The position numbers and the translations under genes are program-made. 64,000 nt of DNA, from positions 1-64,000 of the forward strand of contig CAAGNQ010000045.1 in assembly GCA_900771345.1 (NCBI GenBank), in the 5' to 3' direction. Under the pieces are notes generated by a model. That model worked only from the letters and a program-made list of their open reading frames with translations, searched no databases and was not told where the DNA came from. Shown here piece by piece: positions 50,433 through 58,735 of this stretch. The stretch's first letter is position 1. Every line of letters begins with the position of its first letter. The DNA is from Clostridia bacterium. GTDB taxonomy: Bacteria; Bacillota; Clostridia; Christensenellales; Borkfalkiaceae.

Positions 50433-51140
50433 TTATACCATTTTTGCAAATTCTTTTTGAAGCCTACCGATAATCTTTTTCTCCAACCTTGATATGTAAC
50501 TTTGCGATATTCCCAAAAGGTCTGCTACTTCTTTTTGAGTCAACTCCTCCCCTCCAGAAAGACCGTATCTTAACTGCATAATCTCCTTTTCGCGATTGTT
50601 GAGTTTATCAAGCGCAACTTTTAAAAGTTCGCTCTCAACCCCGTTTTCAATCTTTTTATAAACGACGTCTCCATCCGTACCCATAACGTCAGAGAGCATA
50701 AGTTCGTTGCCCTCCCAGTCAATATTAAGTGGCTCGTCAAAAGACACCTCGCTTTTTAGTTTGACCGTGCGCCTTAAATGCATAAGTATTTCGTTTTCAA
50801 TACACCTTGAGGCATAGGTTGCAAGTTTAATATTTTTATCGGCATTGAAAGAGTTGACTGCCTTAATAAGCCCTATCGTTCCTACCGACACTAGGTCGTC
50901 TAAATCGACGCCCGTGTTTTCAAAACGGCGAGCAATATAGATAACTAGTCGTAAATTATGCTCGACGAGTTTATCTCTAATCTGCTTTTCTCCGTCCTCC
51001 AACCTTTCAATCATTCTCGCCTCTTCGTCGGCAGAATAAGGCAGTGGCAAAGCCTCTCCACTCCCGATAAACTTTAGTAGGTTATCGCTGAGCGAAAAAA
51101 TCTCAAGAAATTTTTTTAGCCTCTTCATTACACTTAGCAT
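50433..51140 (-). CDS. sigE: Mother-cell sporulation sigma factor, pro-sigma-E
   Basis: 235 residues from the ATG at 51140 (GGAGG nine bases upstream; a longer frame to 51191 lies inside spoIIGA). The N-terminal pro-sequence MLSVMKRLKKFLEIFSLSDNLLKFIGSGEALPLPYSADEE contains the GSGEALPLP site equivalent to the SpoIIGA cleavage region. Region 2 (HNLRLVIYIARRFENTGVDLDDLVSVGTIGLIKAVNSFNADKNIKLATYASRCIENEILMHLRR) and region 4 HTH (LTQKEVADLLGISQSYISRLEKKII) are intact. Its start overlaps spoIIGA by 38 bases, so the protease and its substrate are translated together. Confidence 0.96.
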   Translation of the reverse strand: MLSVMKRLKKFLEIFSLSDNLLKFIGSGEALPLPYSADEEARMIERLEDGEKQIRDKLVEHNLRLVIYIARRFENTGVDLDDLVSVGTIGLIKAVNSFNADKNIKLATYASRCIENEILMHLRRTVKLKSEVSFDEPLNIDWEGNELMLSDVMGTDGDVVYKKIENGVESELLKVALDKLNNREKEIMQLRYGLSGGEELTQKEVADLLGISQSYISRLEKKIIGRLQKEFAKMV

Positions 51141-51933
51141 AATTTTTTTCCTCCATAAAGAATGGGTGCAGGATAACCTCGAAGCCATCAAAATTTAGGC
51201 TATCCACAACACATACCGTTATATTATTAAATATATTCGACTTGTCTAAAATATATATCTTTAACTGCTCTATTTTTACGGCTAATTTTTTCTCCTCGCC
51301 GTTTATCGTTTTAATGGTAATTTTTCTAAATTTGGTCTTGGATATATTATCTCCTAGCAAGTTTTTCAAAAGGTAGAGTGAGCAAAAAATTATGGGGCTA
51401 TCGTTATCGTAAGCGCTGTTACCCGTATCCATAAATCCTTTGGTTTTAACAATGTTTTTGCCCATTTTTAGTTCTATCTCGTAAACATATTTTAAAATCT
51501 CTTTTTTATGATAAAAGTATTTTATAACCTTAAATGAAAATTTATATAAAATATAAACGGGAACAAAGGTTAATAGGATTGATATTTCCGTTTGATAAGG
51601 AATAGAAAATATCGCGTAGATGCCGATAATCGCGCCACCGAATAAAAAGGTTAAAAGAAAAAAAGTGAGCGAGGTCAAAAACAGTTTTCTAAGCGTAAAA
51701 TATCTTATGCTAAGCGAAACTATTAATGCGCCTGATAGAAGTTTATAGGCTATGCTTAGCAATTTAACATGCTCAATTATCGGATAGAATAAAGATAAAA
51801 GCGCACCGAAAAACGCGCAAATAAAAAGCCTCTTTCGCTTTATATCCTGACCGATAGTAGCGAAAGTGGCTTTAAGTAGCAAATAGTCTATTATAAAATT
51901 GTTTATTAAAACGTATTCAATATAAACTTGCAT
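51103..51933 (-). CDS. spoIIGA: Sigma-E processing protease
   Basis: A 276-residue septal membrane protease that matures pro-sigma-E in the mother cell. Five hydrophobic segments span the N-terminal half, and the C-terminal domain is a half aspartic protease with the active-site motif KGFMDTGNSAYD (Asp in DTGN, about residue 166). The motif region after it (FRKITIKTINGEEKKLAV) is typical. GGAG lies five bases before the ATG and partly within an inverted repeat. No clear Spo0A box or 17-base promoter was seen in the 98-base gap to hemW. Confidence 0.93.
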   Translation of the reverse strand: MQVYIEYVLINNFIIDYLLLKATFATIGQDIKRKRLFICAFFGALLSLFYPIIEHVKLLSIAYKLLSGALIVSLSIRYFTLRKLFLTSLTFFLLTFLFGGAIIGIYAIFSIPYQTEISILLTFVPVYILYKFSFKVIKYFYHKKEILKYVYEIELKMGKNIVKTKGFMDTGNSAYDNDSPIIFCSLYLLKNLLGDNISKTKFRKITIKTINGEEKKLAVKIEQLKIYILDKSNIFNNITVCVVDSLNFDGFEVILHPFFMEEKNYAKCNEEAKKIS

Positions 51934-51938
51934 TTTCG

Positions 51939-51962
51939 CTCCGTGTTAGTAGAATAACACGG
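51939..51962 (-). promoter_or_regulatory. Inverted repeat overlapping the spoIIGA ribosome-binding site
   Basis: CCGTGTTA and TAACACGG form an 8-base perfect stem with a 6-base loop (51941–51962). The last two stem bases are the first bases of the GGAG (51939–51942) used by spoIIGA. There is no U-run, so it is not a terminator. It could hide the SD in RNA or be a protein site in DNA. Confidence 0.55.
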
Positions 51963-52031
51963 CAAAAGGCAAGTAATAGGTATTTTTCTCGTTCTTTTTT
52001 TCTTTTTTTGCCGAATGAAAGGCAAACGGGC

Positions 52032-53141
52032 TTATTTCATAAAGTCTAAAATTATATCGTTTTGAACGTAAAGATATTCATCTTTGATTTTCAAAACACC
52101 GTCAGAAATGGTGATAAAAGGCGCTTTTTTATCCAAGACTTTTTTATAATCTTTTATAAAATCCGAGTTAAATTCCTTATTAAACTCGTTAATATTAAGT
52201 CCAAACGAAGTGCGAAGAGAGAGCATAATCTTTTCAAACTTGGCGTCCTCAACCTCAATAATATCGCTTGAAATTTCAGGGGTTTTGTTAAAAATTATCG
52301 CATTCATATACTCGTCGATACTAAAAGAGTTAGTAAACCTTCTGTTCTGCATAAACGAACTTGCCGAAACGCCCACACCAATATATTCTCCCCTCATCCA
52401 GTAGTTTAAATTATGGCGTGAATAATATCCCTCTTTTGCAAAATTTGAAACTTCGTATCTATCATATCCCTTTTCTTTAAGATACTTAGTTATCTCTTCA
52501 TAAATTTCTGCTGTTTGGTCGTCAGAGAGTAGTTCTCCGTTAAGATAATCGGTATAAATCGGCGTGCCAACTTCTGGCGTTAGCGCGTAAACGGAAATAT
52601 GCTTTACCCCACTCGCAACACAAAGGTCAACGCTCTTTTTAACCTCGTCAGCCGTCTGCTCGTGAAGTCCGATAAGTAGGTCTGCACTAGTGTTTTCGCC
52701 CTTTAGCATATTCATGCAAATCAAAAAGTCTTTAGCCGTATGAACCCTATTAAGTTTTTTAAGTTGCTCGTCAAAACCCGTTTGAAGTCCTATTGAAAAC
52801 CTGTTTATCCCAACGCTTTTATACATATCTATTTTTTCTTTATCCACAGTGCCAGGATTGATTTCTATAGTAATTTCAGCGTCGTCTTTAACCGAAAAGC
52901 ACTTTCTTGCCTGACGGATTGCCCCTGCAATAAACTTTGGCTCTACGATAGACGGCGTTCCACCACCTATATATATAGTATCGATAATAGTTTTAGGATA
53001 TTGCTTTGCTCGTCCGGAAATTTCACGATAAAGACAGGCAAAATAACTCTCTGTTTTGCCTATCTCACGAGGGAAAGACGCAAAGTCGCAATAGGTGCAT
53101 TTTTGCTTGCAAAATGGAACGTGAATATAAAGCCCTGCCAT
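52032..53141 (-). CDS. hemW: Radical-SAM haem chaperone-like protein HemW
   Basis: A 369-residue radical SAM protein. Iron–sulphur motif CKQKCTYCDF (residues 10–19, CxxxCxxC), SAM-contact GGGTPS, GLQTGFDEQLKKLNRVHT and the C-terminal HemN-like domain. Formerly annotated as oxygen-independent coproporphyrinogen oxidase; HemW-type proteins bind haem and lack that activity. It follows lepA by eight bases, the common lepA–hemW order in Firmicutes. GGAGG precedes the ATG. Confidence 0.93.
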   Translation of the reverse strand: MAGLYIHVPFCKQKCTYCDFASFPREIGKTESYFACLYREISGRAKQYPKTIIDTIYIGGGTPSIVEPKFIAGAIRQARKCFSVKDDAEITIEINPGTVDKEKIDMYKSVGINRFSIGLQTGFDEQLKKLNRVHTAKDFLICMNMLKGENTSADLLIGLHEQTADEVKKSVDLCVASGVKHISVYALTPEVGTPIYTDYLNGELLSDDQTAEIYEEITKYLKEKGYDRYEVSNFAKEGYYSRHNLNYWMRGEYIGVGVSASSFMQNRRFTNSFSIDEYMNAIIFNKTPEISSDIIEVEDAKFEKIMLSLRTSFGLNINEFNKEFNSDFIKDYKKVLDKKAPFITISDGVLKIKDEYLYVQNDIILDFMK

Positions 53142-53149
53142 ATTTCCTC

Positions 53150-54961
53150 CTATTTATCGTTATCAGTTTTAAGAATGGATATAAACGCTTCAGACGGAAT
53201 TTCAACAGTGCCGATTGAGCGCATTTTCTTCTTTCCTTCTTTTTGCTTTTCTAAAAGTTTTTTCTTTCTGGTTACGTCACCACCGTAACATTTAGCAAGA
53301 ACGTCTTTTCTGAACGCCTTAACCGTTTCTCTTGCAATAATCTTTCCACCTACTGCCGCTTGAATAGGAATTTCAAACATTTGGCGTGGAATAACCTCCT
53401 TTAGTTTTTCGGCAATTTGTCTGCCACGCTCGTATACTTTATCTTTATGCACGATTATAGAAAGCGCGTCGCAAACGTCACCGTTAAGGAGCATATCAAG
53501 TTTAACTAGTTCGCTCCTTTGATAGCCTGCAATCTCATAGTCAAACGAGGCGTAACCTTTAGTTCTCGACTTAAGACTATCGAAAAAGTCGTAGATAATC
53601 TCGTTTAGAGGCAGGGTATATTTTAATTCTACCCTCGTTTTGTCAAGATACACCATGTCCTTATAAACCCCTCGCTTATACTGGCAAAGTTCCATAATAG
53701 GCCCAACGTAGTCGGGTGGTGTTAAAATACTTGCGTTTATAATTGGCTCTTCCATATATTCAATCTCGGTAACCGGTGGAAGATGAGTAGGATTTTCAAC
53801 GACCATCTGACTGCCGTCTGTTTTATAAACCTTATATGAAACTGACGGAGCAGTCGTAATAATTGCTAGGTCAAACTCCCTTTCAATCCTCTCTTGAATA
53901 ACGTCCATATGCAGTAGCCCCAAAAATCCACACCTAAACCCAAATCCAAGCGCAACAGAATTATCAGGCTCAATGGATAATGCCGCGTCGTTAAGTTTAA
54001 GTTTTAAAAGAGCGTCCTTTAGGTCGTTAAATTTACTGCCGTCTAGTGGGAATACTCCTGAAAAGACCATAGGCAGTGCCTTTTTATAGCCGGCAAGTGG
54101 CTCTGTTGCAGGGTTATTAACGTCTGTTATCGTATCGCCAACAGCCGTGTCCTCAATGCTTTTAATACTAGCCGCAATATACCCAACCTCGCCTGCCGAA
54201 AGTTGGTCTTTGGGTTGCATTTTTGGCGTGAAAACACCAACTTCAGTAACGTCAAACTGCTTATCAGACATAAAGGTTTTTATCTTCGTGCCCACCTTAA
54301 CGCTACCGTCAATAATTCTAACAAAGCATATAACGCCCTTAAAATTATCGTAGTAACTATCAAAAATTAGCGCTTTAAGTGGAGCGTTTTCATCCCCTCT
54401 AGGCTCTGGAATTTTTTGAATAATCTGTTCTAAAACTTCTTCTATATTTAACCCTGTTTTTGCTGAAATCCTAGGTGCGTCCTCTGCTTCTATCCCTAAA
54501 ATCTCCTCAATTTCAGTCGCAATCTCGTCAGGGCGAGCAGACGGCAAATCTACCTTGTTAATAACAGGCATAATCTCCAAATCGTTATCTATTGCAAGAT
54601 AAGCGTTTGCGAGCGTCTGCGCTTGCACGCCTTGAGTTGAGTCTACGATAAGAATTGCCCCCTCGCAAGCCTTAAGCGACCTTGAAACCTCGTAGGTAAA
54701 ATCTACGTGGCCAGGAGTGTCAATTAGGTTAAAAATATATTCTTCACCGTTTTTTGCCTTGTAAAACATACGAACGGGGGTAAGTTTTATGGTAATTCCC
54801 CTCTCGCGCTCTAGGTCCATAGAATCTAGAAGTTGCTCTTCCATATCACGCTCGCTAACCTGCCCCGTTTTTTCCATAAGACGGTCTGCAAGCGTGCTTT
54901 TGCCGTGGTCGATATGTGCTACTATGCAAAAATTTCTAACGTTTTTCTTGTTTATTGACAT
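53150..54961 (-). CDS. lepA: Elongation factor 4 (back-translocating GTPase LepA)
   Basis: A 603-residue translational GTPase. G1 AHIDHGKST (15–23), G3 DTPGHVDF, G4 NKVD, then domains II, III and V. The LepA-specific C-terminal domain starts near RVELKYTLPLNEIIYDFFDSLKSRTKGYASFDYE. All GTPase motifs are canonical, in contrast with the EF-G-like gene at 15501–17561. It shares a compact divergent promoter region with the glycerophosphodiesterase gene, centred on a 20-base perfect palindrome. Confidence 0.97.
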   Translation of the reverse strand: MSINKKNVRNFCIVAHIDHGKSTLADRLMEKTGQVSERDMEEQLLDSMDLERERGITIKLTPVRMFYKAKNGEEYIFNLIDTPGHVDFTYEVSRSLKACEGAILIVDSTQGVQAQTLANAYLAIDNDLEIMPVINKVDLPSARPDEIATEIEEILGIEAEDAPRISAKTGLNIEEVLEQIIQKIPEPRGDENAPLKALIFDSYYDNFKGVICFVRIIDGSVKVGTKIKTFMSDKQFDVTEVGVFTPKMQPKDQLSAGEVGYIAASIKSIEDTAVGDTITDVNNPATEPLAGYKKALPMVFSGVFPLDGSKFNDLKDALLKLKLNDAALSIEPDNSVALGFGFRCGFLGLLHMDVIQERIEREFDLAIITTAPSVSYKVYKTDGSQMVVENPTHLPPVTEIEYMEEPIINASILTPPDYVGPIMELCQYKRGVYKDMVYLDKTRVELKYTLPLNEIIYDFFDSLKSRTKGYASFDYEIAGYQRSELVKLDMLLNGDVCDALSIIVHKDKVYERGRQIAEKLKEVIPRQMFEIPIQAAVGGKIIARETVKAFRKDVLAKCYGGDVTRKKKLLEKQKEGKKKMRSIGTVEIPSEAFISILKTDNDK

Positions 54962-54971
54962 AATTCACCTT

Positions 54972-55026
54972 TTGATGTACAATATTAGACAGTGTATAAT
55001 TATACACTGAAAATCAATTTTTTGCA
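54972..55026. promoter_or_regulatory. Overlapping divergent promoters with a 20-base perfect palindrome
   Basis: The palindrome CAGTGTATAATTATACACTG (54990–55009) contains a TATAAT on each strand. Rightward: TTGATG (54972–54977), 17-base spacer, TATAAT (54995–55000). Leftward: TTGCAA (55021–55026), 16-base spacer, TATAAT (54999–55004). The two -10 elements overlap, so polymerase could not occupy both at once. Confidence 0.65.
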
Positions 55027-55055
55027 AGTATTTTGTATTATACGGGAGTGGTTAG

Positions 55056-55769
55056 ATGAAACTGGATAAAAATTTTTGGCTGTTTTTTAGACCGATTGCT
55101 CATAGAGGGCTTTGGAATGAATTTGTGGTGGAAAATTCTATTACGGCTTACGAGCGCGCAATCGCCCATAACTATCCCATAGAAATTGACCTTTTTTTAA
55201 CAAAAGACGGGCATTTAGTCTGCTTTCACGACGATAATTTAGAGAGAATGACGGGAGTAAACGAGTTTATTTATAATAAAACGCTTGATGAGTTAAAGGG
55301 GTTATCGCTAAATAACACTCACGAAAAAATCCCCACCTTTGACGAAGTTTTAGAACTCTGCGAGGGCAAAACGCCACTACTTATTGAAATTAAAAATCAG
55401 CCTAATAAAAATGTTGTTAAAAGGGTTGTTTCGAGGCTAAAAGATTATAAGGGCGAGTTTGCCATTCAATCTTTTAATCCATTTTATATAAACGAGGTTA
55501 GAAAACTTGCGCCAAACTTTGTTCGTGGCGTGCTTGGAAGTGATAAAACCGAGGAAAATTTATCAAAAATAAAAAAATTTGTCGTTAAAAATATGCCTTT
55601 TAACTTTATTTGCAAACCTCATTTTATCAGTTTTTGCTATACGGGTTTTCCTCTTAAAAATCCTAAAAATTTACCAACTCTCGCTTGGACGATTACCAGT
55701 CAAGAAACAGCCGACTATATAAAAGACAAAGCAGACAATATAATTTTTGAAAACTTTATCCCAAAATAA
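55056..55769 (+). CDS. Glycerophosphodiester phosphodiesterase
   Basis: A 237-residue TIM-barrel enzyme hydrolysing glycerophosphodiesters to glycerol-3-phosphate. Motifs: RPIAHRGLWNEFVVENSITAYERAI with the HRG and ENS residues, EIDLFLTKDGHLVCFHDDNLERMTG (metal-binding EID and catalytic His), and LLIEIKNQ. There is no signal peptide, so it is cytosolic (UgpQ-like). GGGAG precedes the ATG. It is monocistronic, ending at 55770–55795. Confidence 0.93.
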   Translation: MKLDKNFWLFFRPIAHRGLWNEFVVENSITAYERAIAHNYPIEIDLFLTKDGHLVCFHDDNLERMTGVNEFIYNKTLDELKGLSLNNTHEKIPTFDEVLELCEGKTPLLIEIKNQPNKNVVKRVVSRLKDYKGEFAIQSFNPFYINEVRKLAPNFVRGVLGSDKTEENLSKIKKFVVKNMPFNFICKPHFISFCYTGFPLKNPKNLPTLAWTITSQETADYIKDKADNIIFENFIPK

Positions 55770-55795
55770 AAAAGCACCAACGCAGGTGCTTTTTT
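55769..55795 (+). terminator. Terminator after the glycerophosphodiesterase gene
   Basis: AAAAGCACC (55770–55778) pairs with GGTGCTTTT (55785–55793), followed by further T residues. It may also serve the converging cysK-like gene. Confidence 0.85.
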
Positions 55796-55805
55796 GCATT
55801 GTTTT

Positions 55806-56738
55806 TTATTCGCCGTCAAATAGTGGGGTGGAGAAATAGCGTTCTGCAGTGTCCGGAAGGACGGTTACCACCGTTTTGCCTTCGCCAAGTTCTTTTGCTA
55901 ACTTAATGGCTGCAGCAACGTTCGTGCCTGAAGAAATTCCACACATTATCCCCTCTTTCCTCGCTAAATCTTTTGAGGTTGCCAAAGCCTCTTCATCAGA
56001 AATAATGCAAATTTTCTCATAAATATCGCAGTTTAGTACGGGTGGAATAAGCCCGTCGCCAATGCCCATTTGGATATGCGTTCCTATCGTGCCTCCTGCT
56101 AAAATAGCGGCGTTTTCAGGCTCGACTGCCCAAATTTTAATATCTGGGTTTTGCGCTTTTAGAACTTCGCCTATACCGGTGATTGTTCCTCCCGTGCCAA
56201 TGCCTGAACAAAATCCGTGAATAGGGCCTGCCACCTGCTCCAAAATTTCTAGGCCCGTATGATGACGGTGAACGGTGGGGTTTGCAGGGTTTTCAAACTG
56301 CTGTGGAACGAATACGTTTGGGTTTTCCTTTTGCATAGAAAGTGCCTTTTTTAAGCACCTATCAATACAATCTCCTATATTCCCGTCGTCGTGCATTAGG
56401 ATTACCTCTGCGCCATAATGACGAACGAGTTTTCTCCTCTCTTCGCTGACCGAATCAGGCATTATTATAATGGTTTTATAACCTTTAACTGCGCCCACTA
56501 GCGCTAAACCTATTCCTTGATTGCCACTAGTTGGCTCTACGATAATAGTATCTTTATTTATTTTGCCTTTTTTCTCGGCGTCCTCTATCATATTAAACGC
56601 CACTCTGGTTTTAATCGAGCCACCCACGTTAAGCCCTTCAAATTTGACCAAAATATCGGCAGAGCCTGCCTCTTTCATTTTGTTTAATCTTATAATCGGG
56701 GTGTGCCCTATTGCCTCTAAAACGTTTTTATAAACCAT
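55806..56738 (-). CDS. cysK: Cysteine synthase-family PLP enzyme (CysK-like)
   Basis: A 310-residue fold-type II PLP enzyme. PLP Lys is in GLNVGGSIKTRVA, where typical O-acetylserine sulfhydrylases have NPxGSxKDR. The phosphate/substrate loop is PTSGNQGIGLA instead of TSGNTGIGLA, and the glycine loop GIGTGGTITG is standard. C-terminal EPENAAILAGGTIGTHIQMGIGDGLIPPVLN matches cysteine synthases. It most likely makes cysteine from O-acetylserine and sulfide, but the two altered motifs leave room for another donor. No cysE is adjacent. The SD is poor (GGAA). Confidence 0.85.
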   Translation of the reverse strand: MVYKNVLEAIGHTPIIRLNKMKEAGSADILVKFEGLNVGGSIKTRVAFNMIEDAEKKGKINKDTIIVEPTSGNQGIGLALVGAVKGYKTIIIMPDSVSEERRKLVRHYGAEVILMHDDGNIGDCIDRCLKKALSMQKENPNVFVPQQFENPANPTVHRHHTGLEILEQVAGPIHGFCSGIGTGGTITGIGEVLKAQNPDIKIWAVEPENAAILAGGTIGTHIQMGIGDGLIPPVLNCDIYEKICIISDEEALATSKDLARKEGIMCGISSGTNVAAAIKLAKELGEGKTVVTVLPDTAERYFSTPLFDGE

Positions 56739-56805
56739 AATTTTTTTTCCTTTTGAATAATTCTACCACATAATATATGTTTTTGACAAGTTAAAAGATA
56801 ACAAA

Positions 56806-57453
56806 TTAAACATTATTAAAATCTATCTTAAATATTTCAATCTTTTGGCTTGTTTTTGAACATACCGAGCATTTATAACCTTTGACTTTTGTTATCTCAA
56901 AAAAGCAAAACTCTTTATCATTGTTTATCACTTTATTTTTATCAAAATCCACAAAAAAGCAACCAAGTGGCAACTTTAGTCCCTCTCCCACGAGTTTAAC
57001 AAAACTTTCTTTGATAGTCCAAAGCCTAAAAAACATATCGGTTTTTTGAGATTTGTCGGCAATTTCTTGTAGTTTAGTTATTTCCTTTTGATGAAAACGT
57101 CTATTAGCCAGCCTAAAATCTACCTCTTTAACCCTTTCTATATCACAGCCGACCTCGCTATCGGATATAACGCACATAGCCATATCTTTTGAGTGCGATA
57201 TGCTAAAAAACGCCTCGCCAGACTCTAAAAATGGCTTGCCGTTTTCATTATAAACGAGGTTATAATCATAAATATTATTTTCTTTAAGCGCAAGGTCTAA
57301 TAAAATTGCACTCGCTAAAGATAGGCATTTATCCTCAATAAAGTTTAGCCTATCAATCTTTTCCCGGCGAGTATTATTAGCCTTGTTATAAAAACTTTCA
57401 AATGTAGTTTTGTTTTTAAGTGGCGTGATATCGCCTAAAAAAACTTTTATCAT
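56806..57453 (-). CDS. Sfp-type 4'-phosphopantetheinyl transferase
   Basis: A 215-residue enzyme that moves phosphopantetheine from CoA to a carrier protein. Motifs: FFSISHSKDMAMCVISDSEVGCDIERVKEVD (Mg-binding Asp and Glu) and FFRLWTIKESFVKLVGEGLKL. Sfp-type enzymes usually serve peptide or polyketide synthases but may also serve the fatty-acid carrier. No such synthase or carrier gene is in the window. It is a single gene with no clear Shine–Dalgarno. coaE, which makes its CoA substrate, lies 5 kb away, probably by coincidence. Confidence 0.9.
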   Translation of the reverse strand: MIKVFLGDITPLKNKTTFESFYNKANNTRREKIDRLNFIEDKCLSLASAILLDLALKENNIYDYNLVYNENGKPFLESGEAFFSISHSKDMAMCVISDSEVGCDIERVKEVDFRLANRRFHQKEITKLQEIADKSQKTDMFFRLWTIKESFVKLVGEGLKLPLGCFFVDFDKNKVINNDKEFCFFEITKVKGYKCSVCSKTSQKIEIFKIDFNNV

Positions 57454-57588
57454 TCTATTACTAATCTAAATTTTTTATCGTCTTTTTCTAGAATAACATA
57501 AACCTCGTTTCTTTTCAAGTTTTTTGATAAAATAAGACTAAAGGTTTAGATAATAATATTATCATGCTAGCATTTTGATATCTTTTTA

Positions 57589-57617
57589 TTGCAAAGCGCA
57601 TTTTTTTGTGATATACT
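57589..57617 (+). promoter_or_regulatory. Extended -10 promoter of the nucleoside hydrolase gene
   Basis: TTGCAA (57589–57594), 17-base spacer, TATACT (57612–57617) with TG in the extended -10 position. A second TATAAT at 57674–57679 is only eight bases from the ATG and would give a leaderless message, but lacks a good -35. Confidence 0.6.
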
Positions 57618-57686
57618 ACTCAAAAAGTGTTTGGGAATTTTCTTTATTAGTAAATTTTTGCTAGTAAATTAAGTATAATAAAAAAT

Positions 57687-58667
57687 ATGAGTGAAATTTT
57701 TGATAAAAACGTTTATAGGGATAGCAATAAAAAGGTTAAAGTTATTATTGACACCGACCCTGGTGTTGACGATACTGCTTGTTTAATCTACGCTCTTGCA
57801 GACAGCAATATTGAGGTCAAACTTTTAACCACGGTTGCAGGAAATATAAGCGTTGATACTTCGACTAGAAATCTCTTGCATTTGCTAGATATTCTAGGGC
57901 GCGATATTCCCGTGGCTAAAGGCGCGAAATCTGCAATGAATAGAATTAGCCCGACGGCAGAATTTATTCACGGCAAAGAGGGGCTTGGTGGATATTTCCC
58001 ACCTAAAGAGGCTAGAAAAAAGGTTATTGATGAGGACGCCGTTAGTGCTATGTATAGAGTGCTAAAAGAGGGGGACGGGGATATTTTTCTCGTTGCGTTA
58101 GGCCCTCAAACTAATATCGCAACTCTTTTGCAAAAGCACCCTGATATTAAGGATAAAATCCCTAAAATCGTTATTATGGGTGGCTCGCCGTTTGGCAATC
58201 CCGATTATTTTGACCATATTTCCTTTAACACTTCGTCAGACCCCGAGGCGTACAGCGTTTTGCTAGCAAGTGGCATTCCTTTGCTCGTTGCCCCCTCGCA
58301 TATAGGCAGGTTTAAGACCCATCTTGACGAAAAGTTCGTTTTTAATCTTAAAAATTTTGGGGATATTGGAAAACTGCTCTTTTCAATGTATCAAAAATAC
58401 TGGGAGCCAAACTATCCGACAAAGCGAGTTACAACAAACGATACGGCGGCACTTTTTTCTCTAGTTTATCCTAAACTTTTTGTTACTAAAAAGATTAAGG
58501 CTAGCGTGAATACTGACGACGCCCCGGGCAAAACTTCTATTGAGTTCGTAAACGACGGAAATATCCTCTTCGTGCACGACGTTGATAGAGAGGCCTTTTT
58601 AAGTCTTTTAAGGTCTGAACTTGAAAAAATGAAGGATATTAAACTGGGCGCTGACTTTAACATTTAA
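57687..58667 (+). CDS. Inosine/uridine-preferring nucleoside hydrolase family protein
   Basis: A 326-residue enzyme cleaving the N-glycosidic bond of ribonucleosides. The calcium-binding N-terminal signature KVIIDTDPGVDDTACLIYAL (DTDPGxDD, about 24–31) is complete, followed by VAKGAKSAM, HGKEGLGG, LVALGPQTNIA and NTSSDPEAYSVLLASGIPL. The ATG at 57687 has no Shine–Dalgarno, and no other start codon lies nearby in frame. It may be translated by a leaderless or SD-independent route. It ends at a strong terminator. Confidence 0.93.
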   Translation: MSEIFDKNVYRDSNKKVKVIIDTDPGVDDTACLIYALADSNIEVKLLTTVAGNISVDTSTRNLLHLLDILGRDIPVAKGAKSAMNRISPTAEFIHGKEGLGGYFPPKEARKKVIDEDAVSAMYRVLKEGDGDIFLVALGPQTNIATLLQKHPDIKDKIPKIVIMGGSPFGNPDYFDHISFNTSSDPEAYSVLLASGIPLLVAPSHIGRFKTHLDEKFVFNLKNFGDIGKLLFSMYQKYWEPNYPTKRVTTNDTAALFSLVYPKLFVTKKIKASVNTDDAPGKTSIEFVNDGNILFVHDVDREAFLSLLRSELEKMKDIKLGADFNI

Positions 58668-58684
58668 ATCTTAATTAAAATTTA

Positions 58685-58718
58685 GGGCGTGTGCTAAACT
58701 TAAGCACACGCCCGTTCT
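58685..58718. terminator. Terminator between the nucleoside hydrolase and lipoprotein genes
   Basis: GGGCGTGTGCT (58685–58695) pairs perfectly with AGCACACGCCC (58703–58713); T-rich on the right, and A/T-rich for the opposite direction. Confidence 0.88.
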
Positions 58719-58735
58719 GTTTTTATAATAATCTA

